Assembly: GCF_025947365.1 (NCBI RefSeq) | Contig: NZ_CP110012.1 | Span: forward strand, 5,345,052-5,409,051 | Length of the DNA stretch: 64,000 bases | Direction: 5' to 3' | DNA from: Flavobacterium sp. N502540 | GTDB taxonomy: Bacteria; Bacteroidota; Bacteroidia; Flavobacteriales; Flavobacteriaceae | Shown here: in pieces, positions 54,900-64,000 of the stretch | Position numbering within the stretch: position 1 is the first letter of the stretch | Layout: every line of letters starts with the position of its first letter | Notes under the pieces: model-generated | What the model saw: the letters and a program-made list of their open reading frames with translations, nothing else | What the model was told of the DNA's origin: nothing | The model's database searches: none | Translations under genes and position numbers: made by a program

Positions 54900-55778
54900 T
54901 TATCTTAAAGTGAAACTAGTTTTAGAAACTAATTCGTCATTGTCAAAAACGTTAATAAAGTAAGTTCCTTTTTCGAAATCTTTACCAATTAAATCTTCTG
55001 AAACATTTACTGTTTTATTTTCATATTTAACAGTAGTTTTAAAACTGTACGTTAAAGTATTATCTCCAAAACTTTCTGTTCTCTTTTCTCCTAAAACATT
55101 ATTTTTAGAGTCAATAACCTGAACATAGTACGTTTTATCTCCTGATTTCGCGATTTGATTTTCAGCAATTGTAAAGCTTACTTTCAATACATCAGCGCGG
55201 CTTGCTTTATCAGTTTCAATTTGTTTTCCAGAACTTCTTACTTTGTAAGCAATTGTTTTAGTATTTAAAACTGATAATTTAGCTCCTTTTTCAACTGTTT
55301 TAGCCAATTCTTCGTTTTGACCAACCAAAACTTCATTGTATTTCTTAGACTCTCCTAAAACTACAATTGTACTGTCTCTTTGAACCGTTAAAACACCATT
55401 TTGTTTTTTCAACTCATCGTTTTCAGCAACTAAAGTTTTCATTTTACCTTGCATTGCCTGAACTTGTGATCTGTACTTAGACACATCTCCTTTAGATTTA
55501 TTTAAATCATCCATTAGAGCGACTACTTTATCTCTTTCCTGAATTAACTCATCAGACATAGAAGTATTCTCAGCAATTGCAGCATCGTAAGTTGCTTTTA
55601 ATTCCTGTAAATCTTTCATAACAGATTCTTTTTCTGTCATTGTCGTTGTAAGTTCAGTTTTAACTACGTCTGTATCAGACGATAATTTAAAAATATACAC
55701 TAAGCTACCAATCAGTAGGACTGCTAAAACTGCGATTACCGCCTTTAGACTTGAGTTGTTGTTCTTTGGGTTTTCCAT
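54900..55778 (-). CDS. Membrane-anchored coiled-coil protein of unknown function
   Basis: 292 residues. Short basic/polar N-terminus, one membrane helix (AVIAVLAVLLIGSLVYIF, about 14-31), a long heptad-rich coiled coil (about 45-160), and a C-terminal beta domain of about 120 residues (KVSFTIAENQIA, TYYVQVIDSKNNVLGEKR, LTYSFKTTVKY, GTYFINVFDNDELVSKTSFTLR). Sometimes labelled a chromosome partitioning protein, without support. Type II membrane orientation puts coil and beta domain outside the cytosol. It sits inverted between hutI and hutG. Confidence 0.8.
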   Translation of the reverse strand: MENPKNNNSSLKAVIAVLAVLLIGSLVYIFKLSSDTDVVKTELTTTMTEKESVMKDLQELKATYDAAIAENTSMSDELIQERDKVVALMDDLNKSKGDVSKYRSQVQAMQGKMKTLVAENDELKKQNGVLTVQRDSTIVVLGESKKYNEVLVGQNEELAKTVEKGAKLSVLNTKTIAYKVRSSGKQIETDKASRADVLKVSFTIAENQIAKSGDKTYYVQVIDSKNNVLGEKRTESFGDNTLTYSFKTTVKYENKTVNVSEDLIGKDFEKGTYFINVFDNDELVSKTSFTLR

Positions 55779-55800
55779 ATTTAAAAAATTTTCTTTAAAA

Positions 55801-55808
55801 CAAATTTA
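55801..55808 (-). promoter_or_regulatory. -7 box (TAAATTTG) for the coiled-coil gene
   Basis: Minus-strand TAAATTTG fits TANNTTTG, 23 bp before the ATG. Confidence 0.4.
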
Positions 55809-55851
55809 AGAATTAATATAAAGGTATTAACGTAAGTTTCTACAATTATAG

Positions 55852-55859
55852 TATTTTTG
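55852..55859 (+). promoter_or_regulatory. -7 box (TATTTTTG) for hutG
   Basis: Plus-strand TATTTTTG, 17 bp before the hutG ATG. No clear -33 element. Confidence 0.4.
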
Positions 55860-55875
55860 AAAAATTTTTTTTTTC

Positions 55876-56913
55876 ATGGAGAAACTCATTCCTTTTACTG
55901 TTAACGATTTAGCAAAAATTACTAATCACAGAAGTGGTGAAATAAAATTCGGAGAGAAAATGATCGTCATCCCTAAAGGAGTTGACAAGATTCAGTTTCT
56001 AAAAGACAGCGAAGCTAAGTATGTCCTTTTCGGAATTCCCGAAGATATTGGTGTGCGTGCCAATTACGGCAGACCGGGAGCGGCATCGGCATGGGGAAGC
56101 GCCATGAAAAGTATTGCTAACATTCAGCACAATCGTTTTTCTAAAGGCAGTCAGATTATTGTTTTAGGACAATTGGACGTTGCTGAGGAAATGCGCGATG
56201 TTGAAAATCTTGATTTCAATGATATCGACGACCGATCAAAACTTAGTCAATTAGTCGAAAAAATAGACAAAGAAGTTTCACACATTATCTTTACTCTTAT
56301 AAAAGCAGGAAAAACACCTATCATTATTGGAGGCGGACATAACAATGCTTACGGAAATATAAAAGGATCGGCTTTGGCCAAGGGAAAACCAATTAATGCT
56401 ATCAATTTTGATGCGCATTCTGACTTTAGAATCCTTGAAGGACGTCATAGTGGCAACGGTTTTTCTTATGCCTATGAAGAAGGTTTCTTAAAAAAATACT
56501 TCATTTTTGGTCTGCATGAAAACTATACTTCTAAAAGTGTTTTAGACATCATCAAAAAACTTGAAGACCGCGTTCGCTATAATACCTACGACAGCGTCGG
56601 CATTCGCAGGGAAAAAGATTTTGACAGAGAAATGGCTCTGGCTTTAGAATTTATCAGAACCGATTCTTTCGGAATCGAAATCGATTTGGATGCTATTCCG
56701 AATATTGCCAGCAGCGCTATGACCATCAGCGGTTTTTCGGTAGAACAAGTACGTCAGTTTATTTCCTTTTTCGGACAACATAAAAATGCGACGTATCTGC
56801 ATATTTGTGAGGGCGCGCCAGATCTGGCCGATTCTCCGAACAACAATTTAATTGGCAAGCTAATAGGTTATTTAGTAACTGATTTTATTAAAGCGAATAA
56901 CGAAAAAATCTAA
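55876..56913 (+). CDS. hutG: Formimidoylglutamase-type ureohydrolase (arginase family)
   Basis: 345 residues. Arginase fold with three Mn motifs: GGGHNNAYG, NFDAHSDFR and EIDLDAIP. Near the N-terminus VLFGIPEDIGVRANYGRPGAA fits this branch. Family members include arginase, agmatinase and formimidoylglutamase; the adjacent hutI favours the last, converting formiminoglutamate to glutamate and formamide. hutH and hutU are not in the window. Confidence 0.88.
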   Translation: MEKLIPFTVNDLAKITNHRSGEIKFGEKMIVIPKGVDKIQFLKDSEAKYVLFGIPEDIGVRANYGRPGAASAWGSAMKSIANIQHNRFSKGSQIIVLGQLDVAEEMRDVENLDFNDIDDRSKLSQLVEKIDKEVSHIIFTLIKAGKTPIIIGGGHNNAYGNIKGSALAKGKPINAINFDAHSDFRILEGRHSGNGFSYAYEEGFLKKYFIFGLHENYTSKSVLDIIKKLEDRVRYNTYDSVGIRREKDFDREMALALEFIRTDSFGIEIDLDAIPNIASSAMTISGFSVEQVRQFISFFGQHKNATYLHICEGAPDLADSPNNNLIGKLIGYLVTDFIKANNEKI

Positions 56914-56996
56914 TCGCAACAGAAACTTTACTAATCAAAAAAATAGGTGTTTGCCAAATAAAGCAATATTCAAATAAAGGATTAAACGAATAAACC

Positions 56997-57004
56997 TATC
57001 TTTG
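56997..57004 (+). promoter_or_regulatory. -7 box (TATCTTTG) for the helicase gene
   Basis: Plus-strand TATCTTTG, 46 bp before the ATG. Confidence 0.4.
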
Positions 57005-57049
57005 CACTGAATTTTAGTACATAAAACTAAATTCTTAATAAGTTAAGAT

Positions 57050-58300
57050 ATGTTATTCGAAGATCTGTCACTCTCAAAAAGTATACAAAAAGCCGTATTT
57101 GAAGAAGGTTACTTAAATCCTACCCCTATTCAGGAACAATCGATCCCGATCGTTTTGTCAGGAAGAGATTTAATTGGCTGTGCACAAACCGGTACCGGAA
57201 AAACAGCAGCATTTGCTATTCCAATCATACACCAATTACACCGAATTGTAGGCTCGTCTAAAAAGGCCAAACAAGTTCGTGCTCTTATAGTTACTCCTAC
57301 ACGTGAATTAGCGGTTCAGATTGGACAAAGTTTTGACACTTATGCCAAATATACCAACTTAACACAATTGACCATTTTTGGAGGGGTTTCACAAAATCCT
57401 CAGGTAGACGCTCTAAAAAATGGAGTTGACATTTTAGTTGCAACCCCGGGCCGTTTGCTTGATTTACACAAACAGGGATTCCTGGATCTCGATCATTTAC
57501 ACACTTTAGTTCTGGATGAAGCCGATCAAATGCTGGACATGGGTTTTATCAATGATGTCAAAAAAATTGTAAAACTGACTCCTAAAAACAGGCAGACTTT
57601 ATTATTCTCTGCCACTATGCCGATTGCCATCCGCGAACTGGCTGAAATGTTTTTGAAAGATCCTGAGAAGGTAGAAGTTTCACCTGTTTCATCAACGGCA
57701 GAAACGGTTGAGCAGCGCATTTACTTTGTAGAAAAAACAGAGAAAAGAAATTTATTGTATCATTTGATCAAAAATGAAAATCTGTCTAATGTTCTGGTTT
57801 TTTCAAGAACCAAACATGGTGCTGACAACGTGGTAAAAGCGCTTCGTAAAAAAGACATTCCTGCCGAGGCTATTCACGGAGATAAATCTCAAAATGCCAG
57901 ACAGCGTGTTTTAGATGCGTTTAAAAACAAAGAAGTTGGCGTTCTTGTTGCGACTGATATTGCTGCAAGAGGAATCGATATTGACCAATTGCCTTTTGTT
58001 ATCAATTTTGATTTACCCAACATTCCGGAGACTTATGTACACCGAATTGGACGTACAGGGCGTGCCGGAAATGGCGGAATTGCCATTTCGTTTTGCGGTA
58101 AAGACGAACAGCCTTACTGGAAAGACATTCAGAAACTCATAAAAGTAGAGGTAAAAACCATTACTGATCATCCTTACCCATGGCATTCAGGAAGCCCGGA
58201 AGCGACAGATGAAAAACCTAAAAATTCAAACCGAAGCGGTGGTGCTCATAAATCGAGAAAATCAAATGCTTCTAAACAAAATAAAAAACGCTGGTACTAA
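57050..58300 (+). CDS. DEAD-box RNA helicase (RhlE-like)
   Basis: 416 residues. Q motif TPIQEQSIP, motif I GCAQTGTGKT (about 44-53), Ia PTRELA, TPGR, motif II DEAD, motif III SAT, IV LVFSRTK, V ATDIAARGIDI, VI HRIGRTGRAG. The basic tail ends with NKKRW.Y. RhlE-type helicases remodel RNA in ribosome assembly or decay, often induced by cold. Its stop overlaps the convergent kinase stop by two bases. Confidence 0.95.
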   Translation: MLFEDLSLSKSIQKAVFEEGYLNPTPIQEQSIPIVLSGRDLIGCAQTGTGKTAAFAIPIIHQLHRIVGSSKKAKQVRALIVTPTRELAVQIGQSFDTYAKYTNLTQLTIFGGVSQNPQVDALKNGVDILVATPGRLLDLHKQGFLDLDHLHTLVLDEADQMLDMGFINDVKKIVKLTPKNRQTLLFSATMPIAIRELAEMFLKDPEKVEVSPVSSTAETVEQRIYFVEKTEKRNLLYHLIKNENLSNVLVFSRTKHGADNVVKALRKKDIPAEAIHGDKSQNARQRVLDAFKNKEVGVLVATDIAARGIDIDQLPFVINFDLPNIPETYVHRIGRTGRAGNGGIAISFCGKDEQPYWKDIQKLIKVEVKTITDHPYPWHSGSPEATDEKPKNSNRSGGAHKSRKSNASKQNKKRWY

Positions 58301-58311
58301 CCGGCGTTTTT
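58284..58311. terminator. Bidirectional terminator spanning both stop codons
   Basis: 12-bp stem with one G-T pair (AAAAACGCTGGT / ACCGGCGTTTTT), loop ACTA. Both stops (+ TAA at 58298-58300; - TAG at 58297-58299) are in the loop and its edge. T-runs exist on both sides. Confidence 0.88.
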
Positions 58312-60483
58312 CGTTTCCAGTATTAAATAATTCATTATCTTAAAAAGTCGTACCGGTTCAAACGGCTTAATAATAATATCATTTATTCCCGAAGAAATCG
58401 CTTCATCTGTAATCTCATCTTTATCAAAAGCGGTAAGCGCTATAATGGGAGTTTTAAGCCCCTTTGAACGAATCCTTCTTGTAGTTTCAAAGCCATTCAT
58501 CAAAGGCATGTTAATATCCATTAAAATCAGGTCGAAATTTTCGCTCTCCAGCATTTTTAAAGCCGCAAAGCCATCATCAACTACTTTGCAGACATAATTG
58601 TGTTTTTCGATAATTTTTTTCGTGACCAGTTGATTGATAAGATTATCTTCTACAATTAGAATCTTATACACCTCATTTGAACTCAGATCAACCTCTATTT
58701 CTTCAATAATCAGTTTTGTTTTTTGAGGATCGAATTCAAACGGAATGGTAAATGAAAATGAAGTCCCAAAGCCTACTTCACTTTTCAAATCAATCGTACT
58801 GCCAAAAAGCCCCAACAATCGTTTTACAATGCTCAATCCTAAGCCTGTTCCCTGATAATCTTCATCTTTTCTTCCAACCTGTACGAATTTCTCAAAAATT
58901 TTATCCTGATCTACAGCTGCGATTCCTACTCCGTTATCTTTTACACAAAAATCCAGAAAATACATCTTTCCTTCAAAGCGATTAAGCTTTACGATAATTT
59001 CAACTTCACCATTTTTCGTAAACTTAAGTGCATTACTCACCAGATTCATCAAAATCTGAGCAAGTCGTAACTTATCTCCAATAAGATACTCGGGAATACA
59101 GGGATCAATAGAAACCGTGATTTTATCATTGTTTTTTTGCGATAAAAAAGACAGCGAATTCTTAATCATCATGATCTCATCTGAGATATTGAATGTCAAA
59201 TTCTCCAATACCACTTTATTCTCCTCAATTTTATTAATCTGAAGAATGTCATTTACCAATGATAATAAATAACGGGCCGAAAATTTCAACGAACTCAAAT
59301 GCTGACTTCTGGACAGTTCTTTGTGTTCTTCCAGCAGCATATTGGTGATTCCGACTACACCATACAGTGGCGTACGCAATTCATGGCTTATAGTCGAAAT
59401 AAACTGAGTCTTCAGTAACGAGGCTTCCTCTGCAATTTCTTTGGCTTCCAGAAGCTCAGCATTGTGTTTTTTCTTAAACCTGATATTTTTAATCAGAGTG
59501 ATAATGAGAACCAAAAGAATTAGTGAAATCAGAACAAATAAAATCACAATAATCCTTGACTTTTTAAGACTTTGATACTGCGAATCTTTCTCGCTTTCAA
59601 TTTTATCAATCTGCCTTTTGTACTCGTCTAATTCTAAATTAAAACCGGCAATAGAGGCTTTTTTAAGTTTTTCCTCATTGTACAATTCTTCCGTTATCTT
59701 ATTGTATGAAGCCAGATTCTCATAAGCCTCTTCATACTTCCCTATTTTGTTTAAAAACTTAGAATATTCCTGATGCGAATACGACAAATCCGATCGTTCA
59801 TCACTGTTTCTACCTGCCTGAATTGCTTTAAGAAAAAAAACATTGGCCAACTCATAATCATTACGGTAACTCGAATACATCCCGTTTAGCATGTTTACAA
59901 CGATCTCCGTAGATTCGTCACCATATTTACTCTTATTGCCGTTTACAAATTTCAGAAACGGATATCCTTCTTTAAATTTTCCTATATCAAAATAAGCCCA
60001 GGCAATATTTACGTTTGTAAAATATACCTGAGGCATCTCGTTTAATTTTAAACTGTAGGCTATGGATTTTTTGTAATAATTAATTCCCCGGTTGAATTGT
60101 TTTTTCTCAAAACAATAAATATTACCAAGATTATTATGAAGACTGTATTTTAAAGAATCATTATCAGTTTTACCGGCGTAAAACAATCCTTTTTTATAGA
60201 AGAAAATAGCTTTATCAAATTCCGACAATTCATTGTAATTCCCGGCAATTATTTTATACGATTTTGCTATTAAATTATTATTCTTAGCAGCTGTAGCATA
60301 GTTTAATGCTATTCGCGAGGTGATGAGTGACTTTTCAAAATTTGATTTTCTGTAGTCTTCCCAGGCTTCTTCAACAAGTTTATTAATCTTTGCCTCCGGC
60401 ACCGTTTCAGATTGCACAATGGCCGAATTGGCAAAACAATTCAGACACACCAGCAGCAGCAAAAGAATCCGTATTCGGGGCAT
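58297..60483 (-). CDS. Hybrid sensor histidine kinase / response regulator with TPR input domain
   Basis: 728 residues. Possible signal peptide (about 1-20), TPR-like helices (about 30-290), one membrane helix (IIVILFVLISLILLVLIITL, about 313-332), HisKA with FISTISHELRTPL (phospho-His), HATPase with LVSNALKFTKNG, DNGVGIA and GTGLGLSIVKRLLG, and a C-terminal REC domain with ILIVEDNLINQLV and phospho-Asp in LILMDINMPLMNGFET. No output DNA-binding domain, so a phosphorelay partner or diffusible target lies elsewhere. Periplasmic TPR inputs recur in Bacteroidota; ligand unknown. Confidence 0.93.
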   Translation of the reverse strand: MPRIRILLLLLVCLNCFANSAIVQSETVPEAKINKLVEEAWEDYRKSNFEKSLITSRIALNYATAAKNNNLIAKSYKIIAGNYNELSEFDKAIFFYKKGLFYAGKTDNDSLKYSLHNNLGNIYCFEKKQFNRGINYYKKSIAYSLKLNEMPQVYFTNVNIAWAYFDIGKFKEGYPFLKFVNGNKSKYGDESTEIVVNMLNGMYSSYRNDYELANVFFLKAIQAGRNSDERSDLSYSHQEYSKFLNKIGKYEEAYENLASYNKITEELYNEEKLKKASIAGFNLELDEYKRQIDKIESEKDSQYQSLKKSRIIVILFVLISLILLVLIITLIKNIRFKKKHNAELLEAKEIAEEASLLKTQFISTISHELRTPLYGVVGITNMLLEEHKELSRSQHLSSLKFSARYLLSLVNDILQINKIEENKVVLENLTFNISDEIMMIKNSLSFLSQKNNDKITVSIDPCIPEYLIGDKLRLAQILMNLVSNALKFTKNGEVEIIVKLNRFEGKMYFLDFCVKDNGVGIAAVDQDKIFEKFVQVGRKDEDYQGTGLGLSIVKRLLGLFGSTIDLKSEVGFGTSFSFTIPFEFDPQKTKLIIEEIEVDLSSNEVYKILIVEDNLINQLVTKKIIEKHNYVCKVVDDGFAALKMLESENFDLILMDINMPLMNGFETTRRIRSKGLKTPIIALTAFDKDEITDEAISSGINDIIIKPFEPVRLFKIMNYLILETKNAG

Positions 60484-60500
60484 AAATAGGCTAATTTGAC

Positions 60501-60508
60501 CAAATATA
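60501..60508 (-). promoter_or_regulatory. -7 box (TATATTTG) for the hybrid kinase
   Basis: Minus-strand TATATTTG, 18 bp before the ATG (60483). Confidence 0.45.
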
Positions 60509-60520
60509 CATCAAAAATAA

Positions 60521-60553
60521 AAAAAAGCTGTATTTCTATTAAAAATACAGCTT
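60521..60553 (-). terminator. Terminator of the symporter gene
   Basis: AAGCTGTATTT / AAATACAGCTT (11 bp, 7-nt loop), followed on the minus strand by T-rich sequence; a T-run on the plus side too. 58 bp past the symporter stop. Confidence 0.85.
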
Positions 60554-60610
60554 CTTTTTTATTCGGACTTTAGAATTTTTCAAAGTCTTTTCCTACCTGA
60601 ATAAAAATAA

Positions 60611-61897
60611 TTATAAGTTTTCGGAAGCAATTTCAGGATCTTTATCATCCTCCCATTGCCCTACAACTGATGTTGCCAAAGCATTTCCTAAAACGTTTGT
60701 AGCGCTTCTGAACATATCACAAAAGTGATCGATTGGTAAAATTAACGCAATTCCTTCAACCGGTATATCAAACATACCGCAAGTTGCCGCAACTACAACC
60801 AAACTGGCTCTTGGCACACCTGCAATACCTTTACTCGTAAGCATTAAAACCAAAAGCATTACCATTTGAGTCCCTAAATCCAGATGTACTCCATAAAACT
60901 GAGCGATAAAAATACTGGCAAAAGTCATGTACATCATACTTCCGTCAAGATTAAACGAGTATCCAAGCGGCAGCATAAAGGCTACAATTTTGTCTTTTAC
61001 GCCGAAATCTTCCAATTCTTCCGTTAATTTTGGGAAAACAGCTTCACTACTCGTTGTACCGAAAGCGATCGCCAGAGGCCCTGTAATACGTCTTAAAAGC
61101 TCTGTCATTCTTCCTTTCAGAAAAAGATAACCTACCGCAACCAAAACCACCCATAATGTACCAATTCCAACTAAAAACGATCCGAAGAATTTAAAATAGG
61201 TAATAACCAACTCTTCGGCATCTCTAATAGCGAATACTCCTGCAATGGCTCCGAAAACTCCAATTGGAGCAAAGTTCATAACATAGTTCACCATTTTTAA
61301 AACGATATGCGAAGTCTTATCTAAAGCATTGATTACTGGTTTTACTGTACTTCCCAAAGAAGCACCAGCTAACCCGAAGAAGATTGAAAATACAACAATC
61401 TGTAAAATTTCATTGGTTGCCATTGCTTCAAAAATACTTTTAGGCACAATGTGTTCTACAAAATTTTCAACAGATAATGTTTTTGTTTTAGCAGTTACTT
61501 CCGAAGCTGCAGCCATATCAACGTGATCCAGTTTTAAACCTACGCCCGGCTCCAGAATGTTCACATAAAACAATCCAATCAATAAGGATATAAAAGAAGC
61601 AGTAAAAAACCATCCAAGGGCTTTTCCACCAATTCTTCCCACAGTTTTGATATCTCCAAGTTTTGCAATACCTACAACTAAAGTCGTAAATACTAATGGA
61701 GAAATGATCATCTGCACCAATCTGATAAAGATCGTTGCCAGCATTTTTATTTTATTGCTGAAAGATTGTGCTGCCTCAGGCGAAATCGAATTGTGTAAAA
61801 TTATTCCCAAAGCGGCTCCAAGAACCATTGCAATAATAATCTGCCCTGTCAATCCTTTAAGAAAAGATTTCTTTTTAGTTTCTGTAACTTCTTGCAT
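60611..61897 (-). CDS. Dicarboxylate/amino acid:cation symporter (DAACS)
   Basis: 428 residues, about eight membrane helices plus two re-entrant hairpins. Signatures: MIISPLVFTTLVVGIAKL, FGTTSSEAVFPK (hairpin 1, serine-rich), LPLGYSFNLDGSMMYMTF (helix 7, NMDGT-like as NLDGS) and GIAGVPRASLVV (hairpin 2). GltP/GltT family, carrying glutamate/aspartate or C4-dicarboxylates with H+ or Na+. Substrate cannot be read from the sequence. Monocistronic with its own terminator. Confidence 0.94.
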   Translation of the reverse strand: MQEVTETKKKSFLKGLTGQIIIAMVLGAALGIILHNSISPEAAQSFSNKIKMLATIFIRLVQMIISPLVFTTLVVGIAKLGDIKTVGRIGGKALGWFFTASFISLLIGLFYVNILEPGVGLKLDHVDMAAASEVTAKTKTLSVENFVEHIVPKSIFEAMATNEILQIVVFSIFFGLAGASLGSTVKPVINALDKTSHIVLKMVNYVMNFAPIGVFGAIAGVFAIRDAEELVITYFKFFGSFLVGIGTLWVVLVAVGYLFLKGRMTELLRRITGPLAIAFGTTSSEAVFPKLTEELEDFGVKDKIVAFMLPLGYSFNLDGSMMYMTFASIFIAQFYGVHLDLGTQMVMLLVLMLTSKGIAGVPRASLVVVAATCGMFDIPVEGIALILPIDHFCDMFRSATNVLGNALATSVVGQWEDDKDPEIASENL

Positions 61898-61947
61898 TAA
61901 TTTGTTTGTTTTAAATTAAAATGTCAAAACCCTCACTGTCTTAACTT

Positions 61948-63009
61948 TTATAAATACGTTTTGTTGATCAAATAAAAATCAGCCAAAACAATCGCAGCCA
62001 TTGCTTCAACAATTGGCACTGCGCGAGGCACTACACACGGATCATGGCGGCCTTTACCGGTCATTGATGTAATATTTCCTTTATTGTCTAATGAATCCTG
62101 AGTCTGCATGATAGTCGCAACAGGTTTGAAGGCTACTCTGAAATAAATATCCATTCCATTGCTTATTCCACCCTGTATTCCTCCGGAAAGATTTGTTTTT
62201 GTAGTTCCGTCAGGATTGTATAAATCATTGTGTTCGCTTCCTTTCATTTCAGACCCCGAAAACCCACTTCCGTATTCAAAACCTTTTACTGCATTGATAG
62301 AAAGCATTGCTTTTCCTAATTCAGCATGCAGTTTATCAAAAACCGGTTCTCCTAATCCCACCGGAACATTTTGAATGACACAGGAAACTACACCTCCAAC
62401 GGTATCTCCTTGTTTGCGGATATCGCGAATATATTCTTCCATAACCGCTGCCGATTTTTCATCCGGACAACGAACAGGATTGCTCTCTATTTTAGAAAAA
62501 TCCAAATCCTGATAAGGTGTATCTAAATGAATTGGACCAACCGACGAAACATAGGCATTAATTTTTATTTCAGGAAGCATTTGTTTTGCTATCGCCCCCG
62601 CAACTACTCTACTTGCCGTTTCTCTGGCAGAACTTCTTCCACCACCGCGATAGTCTCGAAAACCATACTTCTGATCGTATACATAATCAGCATGACTAGG
62701 CCTGTAATTGTCTTTGATATGTGAGTAATCGTCTGATTTTTGATTGGTATTCGGAATAATAAAACCAATAGGTGTTCCAGTCGTTTTACCTTCAAAAATA
62801 CCTGATAAAAACTGAACTGCATCCGGTTCTTTACGTTGTGTTACAATTGCTGACTGTCCGGGCTTTCTTCTGGACATTTCAACTTCAATTGCATCTAAAT
62901 CAAGTTCAATTCCTGATGGACAACCATCTATAATTCCGCCTAAAGCTTCACCATGAGATTCTCCAAATGTTGTAACTTTATATAAATTGCCGTAGCTATT
63001 TCCTGCCAT
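61948..63009 (-). CDS. aroC: Chorismate synthase
   Basis: 353 residues from ATG 63009 ([12 protein letters not shown]); the open frame begins 24 codons earlier, without family support. Signatures: [20 protein letters not shown] near the N-terminus, [33 protein letters not shown], and C-terminal [20 protein letters not shown]. Makes chorismate from EPSP with reduced FMN. Uses the FMN-binding arginine and serine residues of the family. Single-gene transcript apparently. Confidence 0.97.
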   Translation of the reverse strand: MAGNSYGNLYKVTTFGESHGEALGGIIDGCPSGIELDLDAIEVEMSRRKPGQSAIVTQRKEPDAVQFLSGIFEGKTTGTPIGFIIPNTNQKSDDYSHIKDNYRPSHADYVYDQKYGFRDYRGGGRSSARETASRVVAGAIAKQMLPEIKINAYVSSVGPIHLDTPYQDLDFSKIESNPVRCPDEKSAAVMEEYIRDIRKQGDTVGGVVSCVIQNVPVGLGEPVFDKLHAELGKAMLSINAVKGFEYGSGFSGSEMKGSEHNDLYNPDGTTKTNLSGGIQGGISNGMDIYFRVAFKPVATIMQTQDSLDNKGNITSMTGKGRHDPCVVPRAVPIVEAMAAIVLADFYLINKTYL

Positions 63010-63025
63010 TGTAATTAGTTTTGAG

Positions 63026-63033
63026 CAAATGTA
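63026..63033 (-). promoter_or_regulatory. -7 box (TACATTTG) for aroC
   Basis: Minus-strand TACATTTG, 17 bp before the ATG (63009). Confidence 0.4.
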
Positions 63034-63197
63034 AGTTTTATGAATTAAATTAAAAAATTTAAAATTGGTATTATTAAGCAAAGGTTAAGGTGATTAAAAA
63101 TCACAATTTGTTAAAATTGCAGCCAAATTGGTAACCATTTCATAAAATTTCTCTCACAAGAGTTTCTTTCATTTGTTAAACTTCAAAAAAAGAAAAA

Positions 63198-64000
63198 TTG
63201 AAAAAACGAAATGTTGAATTGGTCATTATATCTGATGTCCATTTAGGAACTTACGGAAGTCACGCTAAAGAATTAAACAACTACTTATCAAGCATAAAGC
63301 CCAAAACATTAGTCCTGAACGGTGACATTATTGATGCCTGGCAATTTAGAAAATCATACTTTCCAAAAGCACATTTAAGAGTCATTCAGCGTATTATCGG
63401 CATGGCATCTAAAGGCACAAAAGTATATTACATCACCGGAAACCATGACGAAATTCTTCGGAAATTCAGCGATATGAACATGGGAAATTTTGCACTGGTC
63501 GATAAATTAGTTTTGGAACTGGACGATAAAAAAGCATGGATTTTTCACGGAGATGTCTTTGATGCTTCTGTTCAACACTCTAAATGGATTGCAAAATTGG
63601 GCGGATTAGGATACGACTACTTAATTCTAAGCAATCGATTTGCCAACTGGTGCCTTGCAAAACTAGGACGCGAACCTTACTCCTTCTCTAAAAAAATAAA
63701 AGCCAGTGTAAAAAAAGCCGTTAAATTTATCTCTGATTTTGAAACTACTGCTACTGATCTGGCTATTGAAAAAAAATACGATTATGTCATCTGCGGACAC
63801 ATACACGAACCGAAAATTGTTACCAAAGAAAACAAACACGGGTCGACTTTATACCTTAATTCAGGAGATTGGGTGGAAAATCTTACCGCATTGGAATACC
63901 ATAAAAAACGATGGAAATTATACTCTTATGCCGAAAGTAATTTTACTGAAGAAGAAAATCTCTTTGAAATGGAGGACACGCTGAGCTCTCAGTTAATCTC
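63198..64000 (+). CDS. LpxH-like metallophosphoesterase (3' end outside window, TTG start)
   Basis: 267 complete codons visible. The only initiation codon between the in-frame stop (63177) and the conserved N-terminus is TTG at 63198. The domain has the calcineurin-like metal motifs: ISDVHLG (about residue 11), NGDIIDAW, TGNHDE, HGDVFD and ICGHIHEPK, then LNSGDWVENL. Such UDP-2,3-diacylglucosamine diphosphatase-type proteins are common in Bacteroidota and act in lipid A synthesis or on related lipids. The frame is open at the right edge, so length and C-terminus are unknown. Confidence 0.9.
   Translation, partial: MKKRNVELVIISDVHLGTYGSHAKELNNYLSSIKPKTLVLNGDIIDAWQFRKSYFPKAHLRVIQRIIGMASKGTKVYYITGNHDEILRKFSDMNMGNFALVDKLVLELDDKKAWIFHGDVFDASVQHSKWIAKLGGLGYDYLILSNRFANWCLAKLGREPYSFSKKIKASVKKAVKFISDFETTATDLAIEKKYDYVICGHIHEPKIVTKENKHGSTLYLNSGDWVENLTALEYHKKRWKLYSYAESNFTEEENLFEMEDTLSSQLI

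Noticed and set aside
63739..63984. 81-residue plus-strand frame near the right edge
   Set aside because: Out of frame within the LpxH-like gene, which has all motifs in the other frame.

Overview
The window looks like a chromosomal segment of a Flavobacterium-type bacterium (phylum Bacteroidota, class Flavobacteriia). The evidence is low GC with A/T-ending codons, a type IX secretion system (T9SS) cargo adhesin with SprB-type repeats, a PorP/SprF protein, a SusC/SusD pair, signal peptides ending in Ala|Gln, and promoter boxes of the TANNTTTG type. No tRNA, rRNA, CRISPR array, prophage or transposase was seen. It reads as core genome plus one polysaccharide utilisation locus.

Layout. 1-7.6 kb: the 3' part of a giant repeat adhesin with a type B T9SS tail, then a PorP/SprF-like protein and a TPR/OmpA protein (+). 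7.6-13.6 kb: mostly minus-strand housekeeping genes, with a SUKH protein, a CAP lipoprotein, pdxH, rnz, a small STAS-like protein, pyrB, an unknown protein and pyrR. 14-17.7 kb: a small plus-strand block with two Crp/Fnr-type regulators, a DUF418-type membrane protein, a methyltransferase and a DinB-like protein. 17.7-23.6 kb: a secreted T9SS phosphoesterase, a 57-residue lipoprotein, an ABC-F ATPase with one degenerate ATP site, and a TlpA-like thioredoxin.

23.7-49.3 kb is a chitin utilisation locus. On the minus strand, in transcription order, lie susC, susD, a NagB-deacetylase fusion, a GH20 hexosaminidase, a giant two-GH18 chitinase, an XRE regulator and a second, larger two-GH18 chitinase. 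On the plus strand lie a LytS/LytTR two-component pair and a FucP/NagP-type sugar permease. Predicted flow: secreted chitinases cut chitin, SusCD imports oligomers, the periplasmic hexosaminidase releases GlcNAc, the permease brings it in, and the NagB fusion feeds glycolysis. A conserved element of about 33 bp lies upstream of both susC and the permease, in opposite orientations on either side of the regulator genes. It is the best candidate operator in the window.

49.4-64 kb: transaldolase, a lipoprotein/barrel protein, an SDR enzyme, the SRP RNA gene (not an ORF) with a textbook promoter, glutaminyl cyclase, hutI and hutG flanking a coiled-coil membrane protein, a DEAD-box helicase, a hybrid histidine kinase, a dicarboxylate symporter, aroC, and the start of an LpxH-like phosphoesterase cut by the right edge. 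Several intergenic gaps carry short tandem words or large dyads, two of which run into the last codons of genes. All functions are read from sequence motifs and context; no database search was run.
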